NCBI GenBank assembly: GCA_009733575.1
Contig: ML769394.1
Coordinates: 124,001-188,000 of the forward strand
Source of the DNA: Gymnopus androsaceus JB14
Lineage: Eukaryota; Basidiomycota; Agaricomycetes; Agaricales; Omphalotaceae
DNA length: 64,000 nt
Reading direction: 5' to 3'
The notes beneath the pieces were generated by a model that saw only the letters and a program-made list of their open reading frames with translations, searched no databases and had not been told where the DNA came from. A program made the translations under genes and the position numbers. Shown in pieces: positions 41,703 to 54,579 of the stretch. Within the stretch, counting starts at the first letter, position 1. Each line of letters starts with the position of its first letter.

Positions 41703-43872
41703 TCCAGTTACTGCCTGTTACTGCCCAGTCTCCTGGGTTTAGCTGCTCAAAGTGCTGAATAAGCAATGGGCATCCAGCATGCAGAGTATTATGAAGCAAA
41801 GGGAACCTGCTGCTTTGTAAGCACTAAGCCAAATACTTTTGGAGGGGTGCTTCACAGGCAACAAGTGGCTGACAAAGTCATCCCTTGTGCCCACACTAGT
41901 TGATGCAAGGACCGAGACCTTGCAATGGTTTGTTTGAGAATAGTATAGCATAATCATTTTCTGTCTCTGCAAGGAAATGTATCTGTGAATAATCCAAAAC
42001 TTATTCACATATGTTAATTAACATAGTTGATAACATGTTAATCAAATCGAGGTCCAGGACCCATATTAATTTGTGTTAATAATTCCTTAGACTCGAGCCA
42101 GTCGCTGTAGTGGATGCAGCAACATTTGATGATGAGTCAATCAAAGTGCCGCAAATGCGGCAACTGGTTTTTAATCTGGCAGTTTTGGCTTAGTCGGTTT
42201 TTTTCACACGCTGACTTATTAACTTCAACAAATTTTCTGAGAATTGATTTTTCAAACCCATGCGCCCAAAATTCTGAAGAGACACTTTTGTGAGGATTTC
42301 TTTGCTGAAATAATTTATGTTCAGAATTTTGTCAAAGTCAATAAGTGACTGTGCCAAAAGTGTGAGATTAAGTACCAGTTGGCTGTCCTAGCCCAAAGTT
42401 CGATTGTCTTTCATTGAATGTCACCAGGCCAATGCAGCTGGCTGGTTTGAGTCTAATAATTCCTGTAGGCTTGTAAGGCTCAGTGTGGTGACTACTCCAT
42501 CCTCCATGCCAATTTCCATTTTTCCACTCATTTTTCCACTTACAGACTGTGCAGTGGCATGGAGCTCCCCAAAACTAATACCTAAACCAAACTTTTCTAT
42601 CTTTGTTTGCCGGATGTACCTCCGAGTCTGTCCCCCTGCCAAAAAATCTTCCCAAGCTACAGCCAGGTGAAATATTGTGAAATACCCACATATCCATTTG
42701 CTACCTTCCAATTCTGCAGGGACAGCCTCCTCCTTGAAGAAAATGGCGATAAAGTTGGGGCTCAAATTTGAGACATTTGAAGGAATATTTAGATGGAAGA
42801 CTCCACACACCTCATGTCAGGCCTATCTCCAGTCTTTGCAGGGGCTACGGTGGATGTACAGGGGGACTTCTAGGAAACTACTATGGGCACACAAGATGAC
42901 AAGGTTGTCAATTAGGATGTGTCATTCATAGTTATCCACATTGGATGTTAATAACATGTCAAAAATCCAATTTTCACTTGCTAATTTGCGTTTTAATTGA
43001 CTATGTTAAAAAAACCCCTCAAGGGTCTCAATTTTAATTTCCATGTTAATATTAATAACATGGCCCCAAATTATTCACAGCACCCCATGATTGTTGTCTG
43101 CTTCAGGAGTAAGCCCAGAGACTTACTTTGTCAAAGTTTCTGGAAAGATAGACTGGAAGTTTTTGCAAGTTCTAGAGCTAGGCCCAGAGCCCAGATTGCT
43201 GTTGAAGCCTGGGAAGTCTGACGCTACAGTAGGACTACTTGGAAGCAAGAGATGCCTTCCTGACAGATGCTGTGCCAAATTAGCCACTGGAGAATTATAA
43301 AGCAAAGCGGACCCACTGCTTTGTAAGCATTTTCCAACTGCATGATCTGCTAAGCTTAGCCTCAGTGGTTGTCAATTTATCAATAATGTCACCCAAACCA
43401 TTGATCTTCTTCCAAAATCCGTCCATATCTTTCTACTAGGAGAGGATATGTAGCAGCAGCAAGCTTAAGTTAAGGACTGGAGTCTTGCTTTTTCCGGGTC
43501 CTGAAGTACCCACTCTCAAAGTGCTTGTTGGTGGTACATTTCTGCTCTGGTAAAACCAATATTGCAACATAGATACAACCCTCTCAGAGGGTTGATGGTA
43601 TGTTGTAATTTAATGAGACAAGATTTATGCTTGAAGTAATATCCACACAAATTCTACCTCCATACCATACTTATGCTGATTCATGGGATGAAGTATTGGT
43701 GGAACCATACATGCTACCATTACAGAAGAAAGGCTGAAAGCATTTTGAGAGGTCAGAAAAGATATGAGGCAGAAGTGCTGGGTGCCCATCATTTATTCAG
43801 CATTTGAGCAGCTAAGCCTGACTGGGCAGTCCTGACCAGGCAGTCCCTAGGCAGTAACAGGCAGTAACTGGG
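41703..43872. mobile_element. 2.17-kb TA-flanked inverted-repeat element
   Basis: The left end, TCCAGTTACTGCCTGTTACT, matches the reverse-complemented right end (CCCAGTTACTGCCTGTTACT). Similarity reaches about 100 bp inward (TTAGCTGCTCAAAGTGCTGA and GGGCATCCAGCA against inverted copies near 43765-43800). TA flanks both ends (41701-41702 and 43873-43874). A second related short sequence (AAGCAAAG...CTGCTTTGTAAGCA) occurs near 41795 and 43300. No transposase is recognised. A minus-strand open stretch lies inside. Confidence 0.75.
42421..42810 (-). pseudogene. unrecognised ORF inside the 41703-43872 element
   Basis: An uninterrupted stretch of about 130 codons on the minus strand includes FFKEEAVPAELEGSKWICGY, FHLAVAWEDFLAGGQTRRYI and KIEKFGLGISFGELHATAQS. 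It looks protein-like, with mixed composition and no low complexity, but I recognise no family. No clear intron signals or upstream exons are visible. It could be a captured host fragment or the remains of an element protein. Confidence 0.3.
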
Positions 43873-44290
43873 TACCATGTGTTTGATGGCAAAATAGTTA
43901 AAAGATTCTGATCAGGAAAGACCAGACATCACAAGACCTTTCATGGGTGCAATAGAACACAGTTTACCAGTGCTAAACTTCTTTTATCTTGAATCCTTTT
44001 ATGGAGGAAATCATGGCAATTTGCCAAGAAAAATTGACTCTTTTTTCCCATTGGAATATTGATTAGATTTCACTGGGTTTTGCAGCCAGGATTATATACA
44101 AAAAAGAATATATTTTTCTATTTATTTTTCAAATGAAATCTTATCTCATTTTTGGTGGAAATCTGTGGCAAAACATATTATTGTTTACTTAACATTTTTC
44201 TAAACTAGTTTCAGCCTTGATTTATCAGATCCGCTGGAGTGTACAGCAACAGGAACCCAATGGTCAGAACCCTCAGTTTCCCCTTTTTTT
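43873..44290. other. AT-rich sequence without genes
   Basis: I see no ORF, repeat or hairpin of note here. Poly-T and poly-A runs are frequent (44040-44200). Confidence 0.5.
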
Positions 44291-45150
44291 GGTGGTAACT
44301 TTCCAAGGTGAGTGATTGTAACCAATGTCTTTCCTTCCACAAAAATCTCTTCACCAACTGCTTTTAACCACTCTTATTTTTTATACTCTTCAACTCACTC
44401 TTCCTCTCCTCCAAATAGACCAACCAGCTCCGTCATGAAGTCAGTGTCCAAGACCACAAACTTTGAATTAAGCTCGGTATTCCTGTTAAACTCTATTGCA
44501 AGAAGCTCTAATGCATTATCAACAGCAGTGCTATTCATCCAATTGGTCCCAAGGATACGCCAGAGGGAGTGGATGGGTTCGGACTTGGCAAATCCTGCCT
44601 TCGGAGTGGTCTAAGGAATGGACTGAAGGGTGTTGAATGTGAGATCTACCTCTTGGCAAAGGTTTCCATTAGAACATTGGCAATTCTCCTGTATCCAGGC
44701 CAAGTTGTGAGTCCATGGCTTATGCACATTTGTATAGTGATTATATAGGACCATCCAATAGGATATAACCCATAGCAGGAAAAGGGTCTTCTCTCTGGGG
44801 ACATGTGCATACCAGATTGACAGTTCTCCTTTCATCCAGTGCTCATGAGAAGCATTGTTCAGCTGTGATACAAGTTTGGCAGGCAGCAAGGGCAAGGTGC
44901 AAAGTTTCTGAAAGATTTCAGAGGTAGGGGAAGATGGGGCTTCAGAAGAGAAGAAATTCTCGAAGCTCGGAATGGTTGCAGTGCATGTGGACATAACAGA
45001 GGGAAGCTCAAACTTGAGCATATCCCAGATTGAGATATGTTTGTCATGAAGGAGTGAACATTTCGCAATTTTGGGTATAAAAAACATGGATTTGACACAG
45101 TGTTTCTCGTCCTTTGAGGCTAAAGCCCATGATGACTGAGGATGCAACAT
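44291..45150 (-). pseudogene. decayed protein-coding fragment (unrecognised)
   Basis: A minus-strand ORF of about 180 codons (45150-44611) reads LLPAKLVSQLNNASHEHWMK, WYAHVPREKTLFLLWVISYW and HKPWTHNLAWIQENCQCSN. After a frame change come PIHSLWRILGTNWMNSTAVD and FVVLDTDFMTELVGLFGGEE. The second block weakly recalls the start of Ulp1-like (C48) cysteine protease domains found in basidiomycete transposon genes (Trp...Asn-Trp...Asp/Asn). The catalytic part is not present here, so I leave the family open. Confidence 0.35.
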
Positions 45151-45932
45151 GATGAAACATTCAGATTAAAGGTAAATATTTTAGCTTGGGTGGGCGTGCC
45201 TATGGCCCGCCATCACTTCAAACTAAATTTACAACTGTAACGCATCATGCCGGCCTCCGAACTAGGTAGAATTTGAAGTTCGGCCATAACGTATAACACC
45301 TACCAAACTTATGGTCAAAATGCTACAGTATACACAAAGACTGTATTTCTTGGCAAACTACTCTTGTGTGAGTTTTAGAGACCCTGACTATCCTGAAAAT
45401 CCTGCCCTCTATGCAGCCTCCTTCACCGTAATCTGTCAGGCATAGGGACAGGTAGGCTATCTTTTCTAATTCAGCTCAAACGGACCATGAAGTCCCAAAG
45501 CCTGGGAAGGAGGCTGGCCTATATGCACAATAGCCAGTAAGAAGCACTGGTAGGTGCCAAATGAGCTCTGGTATTGTGAAAATGCATAAGATATACTATA
45601 TTTACCTATAACAATCTATTATTTGACTAAACCCCTTAATGCCTCCTATTAGAGGCAAATAAAAACAATCCAAGCCTCTAACAGGAGGCGTTAGGTGGGA
45701 CTAGGAGGTGAAATTTTGAGTGAAAACTAATCATTCAACTTGACTGAAATGGAATTTCCGACTGAAAGATGATCATTCAGTCAAGAAATCCCATTTCGGT
45801 TGAGCTGAATGATTATTCTTCGCTCAAAAATTCACTAATGAGCAATATTTTGACCGAAAAGTTCTCAATCCATCTATTTTTCTCTCGAGCAGATTTTTTT
45901 TGTACTTTCGGCATGAGACAGAGTAAGATGTA
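45151..45932. repeat. non-coding stretch with two foldback structures
   Basis: No gene. 45631-45699 forms a hairpin (TAATGCCTCCTATTAGAGGC against GCCTCTAACAGGAGGCGTTA). Next to it, 45709-45835 is a foldback of about 127 bp whose arms (TGAAATTTTGAGTGAAAACT and its inverted partner near 45800-45835) nearly fill the unit. It may be a small MITE. The rest is AT-rich. Confidence 0.55.
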
Positions 45933-46164
45933 CTCATAGCCACGGAAAAAAATGGTCCAGGTCACATTTGCATTTGAACTTGCAATTTTCAGTCCATTTT
46001 GGAAAGGAGATCATAAAAAATTTTGAGTGTGTGAATATGTTGTATTAATGGTGATAAACAGCTTCAGAAAGTATGGGGCTTATGATGCAAGTATGAGAAT
46101 GTAAAACAACCAAGTACATGAGTGGTATCAAAAAAGGTGGACCATTTTTTTCCGTGGCCATGAG
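45933..46164. mobile_element. 232-bp MITE, copy 2
   Basis: Same family as 24486-24717: the ends are CTCATAGCCACGGAAAAAAA and, inverted, CTCATGGCCACGGAAAAAAA. TA on both sides (45931-45932 and 46165-46166). Identical length to copy 1, with scattered substitutions inside. It is the last transposon before the gene cluster, 194 bp from the citrate synthase stop codon. Confidence 0.9.
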
Positions 46165-46357
46165 TATGCAGATACATTACACTTGATCAAAGTAACATAG
46201 ATCATAAAAAATAATTTCATAAGTGTACGTGTTGGTCTAAAGAAACAAGCGGCGCCTCTCTCAACATTATTAGAATTAAACCTTTCTTTCGAAACTACAT
46301 TGCAAAGGATATCCATAATGTAACCATCTATGTAAGCGTCTATAGGAAACATAATTT

Positions 46358-48231
46358 TTACTGCTTATTGGCAAACATCTTCTCAATAGCAGCAGTCGAG
46401 TAAGACTTGGGACGTTCGAGAGCTAGAGCAAAGTGATCAATGACCAGCGGTATAAAATGGCGCAAGATACTCACGGGCACCAAGTGCACGGTCCCAGATG
46501 AGCTGGGCAGCGACACCAAATGCACGGGACACTGGGACGCAACATGAGTGAAGTCTCATAGAAGGATGAAAATGTACGCACCACCAAAGAGTACGGTATA
46601 ATAGCTCATCTGATTCAAGCCATAGTATGTCAAAAGTACACCAGAGTGGGCATCGACGTTGGGCCATGGGTTCTTGGCTTTACCAGCCTAGATTATTTAT
46701 GTTAGAAAGTAGGATTTTGTCGACAGAACAATGCCTCACCTCCAATAGAACGCCAGGAACAATGTCGTAGATTTGTCCGACGAGCTTGAACAAGGGGTCG
46801 TCGGGGAGATGCTTCAACGCGAATTCTCGCTGAGCAGTGTATCGCGGGTCAGTCTTACGGAGGACAGCGTGTCCGTATCCGGGAACAACCTGTCCACCCT
46901 TGAGAGTCGACCAGACGTACTCCTTGACGGCCTCGTCACTGGCGTTTTCTCCAATCTTGGACTGCATTTTGCGTAACCACAACAGTACTTCCTGGTTAGC
47001 GAGACCGTGTAGAGGTCCAGCAAGACCGTTGAGAGAGGCGCCGAAAGCGAGGAAAGGATCGGAAAGGGCAGAGCCAACGAGTTTGCCAGTGTGTGCAGAG
47101 ACGTTACCACCTTCGTGGTCACTGTGGATAGTGATGTACAGACGAAGCAGTTCGACAAAGCCCTCGTTGTCACCGAATCCGAGGAGAGTGGCAAGATTGT
47201 GAGAGTAATCCTTGTTGGCATCGATGGCAGGAAGCTTGCCCTGGCCAAAGGTGTTGTTGTAAATTCGACCGGCAATGTTGGGGAGCTTGGCAATCCTAAA
47301 ATAACATTAACGATCCACAATATCCTGGTTGCATGGATCACTTACAAGTCCATGCAGTCCTCGAAAGTGGGACCCCAGTAGTCCTTTTTGGAGATACCGT
47401 CTTGGTAAGCTTTAGCAAAAGCGGAATCATGGTTCAACTATACAAGTTTATAAGTGTAAGAAATGACATCACGAATGGGACACTAACAGCGGTGACGGCC
47501 AAACTGAACTGGCTCATGGGATGAAGAGTAGGAGGGCATCGGTCGAGGAGTTCTTCGACGAAAGAGGGAATAGCAGCACGAGCGGCCCAGTCTTTGGAGA
47601 GTTCGGAGACCTGCTCCTGGGTTGGGACTTCACCGGTGACAAGAAGCCAGAACAGGGCCTCCGGAAGGGGTTCGGATCCACCGGGAGCTTTGGGGAGGAG
47701 TTCTTGACATTCGGGAATGGTCTTTCCACGGAAGCGGATACCCTCCTCTAAGAACTATGCATGAGAATATGACGCGTAAAAAAAAATCGCGGTTCAGACA
47801 TACCGGCATCGAGGACGGAGCCATCCCAAATGAGTGCAGGAAGACCACGCATACCACTGAGAATATTCTGCTCAGTAAAAGCGATACTAGTGCAAATGTT
47901 TAGCACTCACCCATATAGCTGGTCAACCTGAACCTGACCGAACGATTTTGCACCGTGCTCGGCGCGGACTTTCTTGACCTGCAATTAGCCGTTAGGACGT
48001 GATTCCAGCACCAGAAGGAGATAGCGCACATATTCAAGTTGTTGAGGAATTAGCTCGGCCAGTCGAGACTTTAAAGCCGAGCTTTTTGAAGCTGACGTTG
48101 AGAAACGAGAGCTGCGAGCCCATGCAGCTCTGGCTTTGGACTAGTAATACACGTCCAATGAGTATCGCATTGTTCATGGAAACGAAAAGACCTACAGCAT
48201 TTAGAATGGGACGCGAAAGAGAGGAAGCCAT
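46358..48231 (-). CDS. CIT1: citrate synthase, mitochondrial
   Basis: It condenses acetyl-CoA with oxaloacetate to start the citric acid cycle. Exon 1 is [12 protein letters not shown] (ATG 48231). After a GTAGGT-TTACTAG intron the mitochondrial presequence continues ([18 protein letters not shown]). The enzyme follows: [60 protein letters not shown]. The catalytic His are in GPLHGLANQ and [14 protein letters not shown], the catalytic Asp in [14 protein letters not shown]. It ends [18 protein letters not shown]. About nine exons with introns of 45-75 nt, no frame disruption. The basic, Ser-rich N-terminus supports the mitochondrial rather than the peroxisomal form. A MITE lies 194 bp past its stop. 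Confidence 0.95.
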
Positions 48232-48468
48232 GAAGGTGAAAGAAAAGTTACTCCGAACTTACTTCCGAAACTTCCCTATTTTATGTGAACGGGAGAAAGG
48301 TACCCCGGTCCGTGCCGAGGATCAAGCCCGCACCGGGCCCGCACTAACGTCGCCGTCGGTCCATCGTCATTCAAGCATCGTTCGATTATTATTAGTACAC
48401 TATGTACGAGCAAAAAATAATAGCTGTTGATAAGGATATGTATGCAGAACCAGCCTATTCCCTCATCC

Positions 48469-50826
48469 TCAATCAATCACAATAACATCGTCATCCAACT
48501 TATCGTCTGCTCCTTCCATCATAATAAGCCCATCTTCCTCCAAGCGCCGCTTTTTACTGGGGCTCGAGATTTCGGGTTCTGGTTGGCTGAGCTTTTGCTT
48601 CTTTGCTGCGGGTTCAGATGATTTCTCGTCGTCCAAGAGGATGACATCGTCATCTGGTGCAGACCTCTTCAACGACGCGCGAGGGGGAGTTTCCGGAGCG
48701 GGGACAGGTGGTTTTTCCTTCCTCGGAGGTTGAGGGAGGGGATCGGGTAAGATGAAGGATGGAGCAGATGCAGGGTGGGTTGAGCTATATAACAACAATG
48801 AGAGTTGACAAATGAAAGAAGGAAAAAGGACATACGGAAGACCGCCAATCGCCACCGTAATAGTTCCCAGTTCCCCATCCTCATCGACGATAGACAAAAA
48901 CTTTCCTCCTGTCACATTCAAGCTATCCAATGTCCTATCATAATTATCATCCCAATCCGGATCCGCCAATACCCTCTTGTCTTCATACACACCAACTTCC
49001 CGATCGTCGTCGCCCAGAACACCTTTGACCACGTCTCCAAGCGTAGTGCGTACGGGGTCACATAAAACCTTTGTGTACGTGTCCCGGCAGATTCCACATG
49101 CAGGATTCGGGGTTGAGAGAGTGATAGTGCTCAACGGGACCGTGGGTTTAAACTGCAAGTGCACGTTGCGAAGCTTGTCGTATGATTTTCGAAGGAGATG
49201 TAGGGCTTGAAGAACAATAAGGCCAGATATGATGGCGTTGGTGGTGGCGATTGCTGGAATGATATTTCCTGCCATTTCTGTGGAAACGTTTAAAGATTTT
49301 ATCAAATGGTGAGCGGAAAACTTACCCTTTACCTCCCATCGCGTCTTCTCCTCAATCCCGTACGCGACAGAACGCAGGTTGGATGCAGCAGTTACAAAGT
49401 CGAGCGTGTCATCGTCGTCTTTATCAAACTCTATCGTGTCCACTGAGCCGCTTGATAGGCGAGCGGAAAGGTTGTTGATACTGTAAAATCATAAAATTTT
49501 TGCACGAGATCAAGGAGGACAGTTGACCTACCTCGAAACAAAAAGTTCCAAATTCTCCTTCAGTGACAGCTTTCGCTGATCTTTAAGAGCGAGACCAGCA
49601 CCGGCTGCAGATGTTGACGCAACAGGGTGAGTCGATTTCCCGTTGACAGTGGAACTGTTGGTTGAATCTTGTCTAACAACCTGGAACGTCTCGTTCATGA
49701 TCGCGTCGTAGTCCAATGGTGTCGGTGGAGCGCGATTGCGCCACATGTCGGACATGCTCAGCAAATTGCGAATATCATGGTCAAAGACCTTTTGAAAAGC
49801 CATCTTGGCTGCAACACCGTCTGGATTGATGCTTCGAATAGCTGCTCGTGCTTCACTGAATCCTTGAGCTTCCTTTCGAAGATTTGCGATTTCCTGAGCT
49901 ATAGAATGTTGGTCAGTTTCGTCCGAGAATAAAAAACATACACACCATTTTCTCCTTGCTTTTCTGCCTCATCCAGCTCTTCACCGGCATCTTGGTCCAA
50001 TCCGAACAATTGCCTAGTAAAATAGTAAGCTCAGCAATGTATGTAATTTTGATTGCATACCCCATGAGATAGCTTTTACTCCAAACGATACAGTGTATGG
50101 GTTGGCTAGGTGTAGAGCGAATTGTGCAAACAGGAAAAGTTTTGGGAGTAGGCTTTGGTATGCAATCGAAACATTCGGTGAGGTCCTGGATTGAAGCTGT
50201 TAAATCAGAGTGGAACGAGGTCGTTGTATCTTCACCTACCTTTACCAAAGGCTGGACTTGTCCGAGATATCCTGCCGTTCCAGACTCGACCAAAGGCACC
50301 TGCGCTGCCATGCACATTTTATTGACGTGTCTTCGGGCATCTAAGTACTCTTGTCAATCTCATCTGCCTCTTCATAGACCGAGAAAACGCCAACCCAAAT
50401 TGTCCAACGCGTTCAAGACAATGTCAAAACTTTGAAACCAATCAACGTCGTACTGAGGCTCCTTGATATTGCCAAAGATGGGTGTGATTTGAACATTGGG
50501 GTTGAAAGGCCCTGCGGTCTGTGCTGCGACCAAGGCTTTACTCTGCTTTACGTCTTTCTTTCTGAACAAAAACTGACGGTTCAGATTTGAGAGGTCGATA
50601 GTATCAAGATCCAATAAAGTAATTTTGCCGAAACCAGTCAACACGACATTCTTTACTGTTATTCAGGTCAATTACAAGATTAAAAGCAGCAAGCGCACTA
50701 CTCACAGAGCTCACAGCCAATGCCACCTGCTCCGACAAGAAGGACTTTGGTCTCCGAGAGCCGAGAATGAAGTTCAGGACCCAAAATGGCTTTTGCGTGA
50801 TTAGATCGACCTGCTGCAGTGGACAT
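48469..50826 (-). CDS. UBA2: SUMO-activating enzyme subunit 2 (Uba2)
   Basis: This is the catalytic subunit of the SUMO E1, which adenylates SUMO and takes it as a thioester before passing it to Ubc9; it pairs with Aos1 in the nucleus. Start [19 protein letters not shown] (50826). Nucleotide-binding [35 protein letters not shown]; cross-over [20 protein letters not shown]; active-site Cys in [20 protein letters not shown]. Later [20 protein letters not shown] and the zinc-site pair in [11 protein letters not shown]. The C-terminal tail is Pro-rich, then basic ([11 protein letters not shown], nuclear signal), and ends DDDVIVID, which looks like a SUMO-interacting motif. Frames join over short GT-AG introns without disruption. 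It shares a 92-bp divergent promoter with the gene at 50919. Confidence 0.95.
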
Positions 50827-50879
50827 GGTGGAAAAAAACGCGGTGATAGTTGAAGCTTGAACGCGGCGAATATAAATAA

Positions 50880-52468
<1,589 letters not shown>

Positions 52469-52920
52469 ACGGCGTCACTTTAAAAGTACTACTCAATGTA
52501 TATCTGTAATGCGTTCATGTAAATTTGCGATTGGCATGAAAATATTATTGCGATGCATGTCTAAATCTACAGCTCCAGGTCTCGGCCTCTCCTTCACAAT
52601 ACTGACGAGATGCTTGTTAATGTTCTCCATGTGCATTGTGGATGATCCACCGCGTTCATTGCCTCTCTTAACAACTACTTGTGACGATTTGTAGAGTACA
52701 GACGCTGCTCATATCTTGACGATACTCGCTTCTTTTGGTTTAACAATCGGAAGCCGATCCCGTCCAATTTAAGTAATAGACAGTTCTCCCGATGAATACT
52801 CTGTCCAGTGAAAAAAATGAGCAAACAGTGTTCATGCAATGATGCATTGCATTGCATCAACCTACCCAAGTCTTATAGATTTCAGTCGGAAGGATCTCCA
52901 CTAGTTGCGAGAGAGGGACA
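52469..52920. other. convergent intergenic region
   Basis: This lies between two genes that end towards each other (RVB2 and the BTB gene). It should hold their 3' untranslated regions. I see no ORF, repeat or RNA gene. Confidence 0.5.
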
Positions 52921-53550
52921 TTAACCAAGAGTGACTGCAGCTTCATATATGAGGTCTCGATGGTTGTGGTTGACAGCAAACTCCAGAATGCGTAACCGTT
53001 TTGGTGACAACGCGTGTTTGTATCCGTCAAGCTGCCAGGCTGTCACCTCAATAGTGAGTGTACATGTTGGATACAAAACTTCTCTGAACAATTCAAGTTG
53101 AGGAGTGACGACACGCTATGCTTACGACCACGTACCTCATATAAAGCTTACACACAGCTAATCATCGAATAAACCGCATACTTCTCTGCCGCTTCCGCAA
53201 GAAGCATGAAGGATTTAAACTCTAACTCCTTCATTCTTTCCTCTGGGAATGGACGGGGATAAATCGCATGAAAGAGAATTTCGAGCGTCTCCCCAGATTC
53301 CGTGAGATGTACAGTTTCCTTTGGATCAACTGGAGTGTCGGCAGGAGGGAAACTGCCTGTTGAGCATTCGAGGTTCTTCTTATGGAGGCGAAAGTCGATG
53401 TTATCAGCAGATCGAACGACAACATCAGCGTCGGGCGAGTTGACTGCAGTGATGAAAGCAGGTAAGTAAAACAAGCTTAGAATAATCAATGAGACACCGA
53501 CATATTTCGCTCACTCGGACGGGGCCTTCTGCTTTGCTAGAGTCTGACAT
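52921..53550 (-). CDS. BTB/POZ domain protein
   Basis: BTB domains mediate dimerisation and link proteins to cullin-3 ligases or transcription complexes; this family is strongly expanded in mushroom genomes with unknown targets. Start MSDSSKAEGPVRVSEI (53550). With an intron whose donor is GTCGGT and acceptor CACTGCAG, the typical opening FNSPDADVVVRSADNIDFRL is formed, followed by HKKNLECSTGSFPPADTPVD and ETLEILFHAIYPRPFPEERM. Then LLAEAAEKYAVYSM, an intron region near 53160-53080, and the usual C-terminal half: TIEVTAWQLDGYKHALSPKR and VNHNHRDLIYEAAVTLG. The protein is about 190 residues. The middle intron border is less certain. Confidence 0.85.
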
Positions 53551-53676
53551 GTCCAATGAGCGGTTCTTGGTATGAGAGTTGTGAGATAGAGCACGCGCCA
53601 TTTGTGGGTCCTCAGAACAGCCTCGTGCCCAAGCCATGTATCTCACGAAAAAGCGTTGAAAGGCGCGAGTTATTAT

Positions 53677-54200
53677 CTAGGCTATACATACTACGCAGTC
53701 GTACATTAGTGCAATGTAAAATAGATCAGAAACTATCGATGAAATTGGAGGAGCGTATCGGATGGAGAGTCCGATGAACTTGAGTATAGAGTGTAGGAGA
53801 AGGGGATTGAGCTGCGGTTTCGTGCGAGATAACGAGAGCAGAAGTGCCAGCGCTGCGAACGAGGCGCGCGAGACCGGTAGGAGTAAGTGCGAGGTTGTGA
53901 ACAACAGTGCCAGGAGCGCGAGAGGAAGGACCGTTCTAGACCTGATGGTAAGGGCACAGAACTGCACCTAGCGCGAGGGAGAAGTGTCTGCATCAGTCTC
54001 ACCATTCTGGGATTTTTTCGAGGAAAGAGTGAGAAGAACGAAAGCTCTATACGTTGTGAGCTGGGTAAACCGCAACGTTTATTGAGAGCAAGATGGGCAC
54101 TGCGGCCTGGATCACACCAGGTTCCTCTTTTTTCACATATTCGCTGCTTGTGCCCTCCGTTTCTGAGTATGTCTGACTGTAATTTTTTCGTACAGGATAT
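53677..54200 (-). CDS. possible small hydrophobic protein
   Basis: Minus-strand reading gives ETEGTSSEYVKKEEPGVIQA, AVPILLSINVAVYPAHN, then with a GT-AG intron (about 54047-53962) VQFCALTIRSRTVLPLALLA. A Leu/Ala/Ser-rich region with two to three likely membrane helices follows, ending LFYIALMYDCVVCIA (53677). The first exon is not clear (a 3' splice site ATTACAG lies near 54180). No family is recognised. The hydrophobic pattern and phase-consistent splicing argue for a real gene, but I see no conserved motif. Confidence 0.35.
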
Positions 54201-54579
54201 GTGAGAATAGGTATTCCTTCCTATCAATGCGGGTTTGATGGCTCTTGAGGGAGTTACGGGCTTGTAAGTTTTGCAAGCAGGTGGTGATTTGGATTTAGAG
54301 GAGAGGACTTGTAGAATATCGGATTCACAGTGGATTTGGAGCGGCTTATTGACCGCTAACGCTATAGATTTCGGAAAATAATGATAATGTACTAAGACTG
54401 CGAGCTAAGGGCTATCGAATAAGTGATAATCCCTTGTTAATACAACAAGCCATACTTGTATACAACTTGAACTTCCATCCATCCAGAAGTAAGCAAAATA
54501 CACGTTGATGACGAAGGCGAACTACTCAAAGTGAAGATAATGTCGTTCGCCAATGGACGCGAATCGAGGAAATAGCTGT
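54201..54579. other. intergenic region
   Basis: AT-rich sequence between the uncertain hydrophobic gene and the SCP2 gene. It probably contains the 3' untranslated region of the latter's upstream neighbour and promoter sequence. No feature is supported. Confidence 0.4.

Noticed and set aside
46814..47341. Minus-strand ORF of 175 codons in the citrate synthase exon
   Set aside because: It is an alternate frame of the citrate synthase exon, whose true frame shows the catalytic His and Asp motifs.
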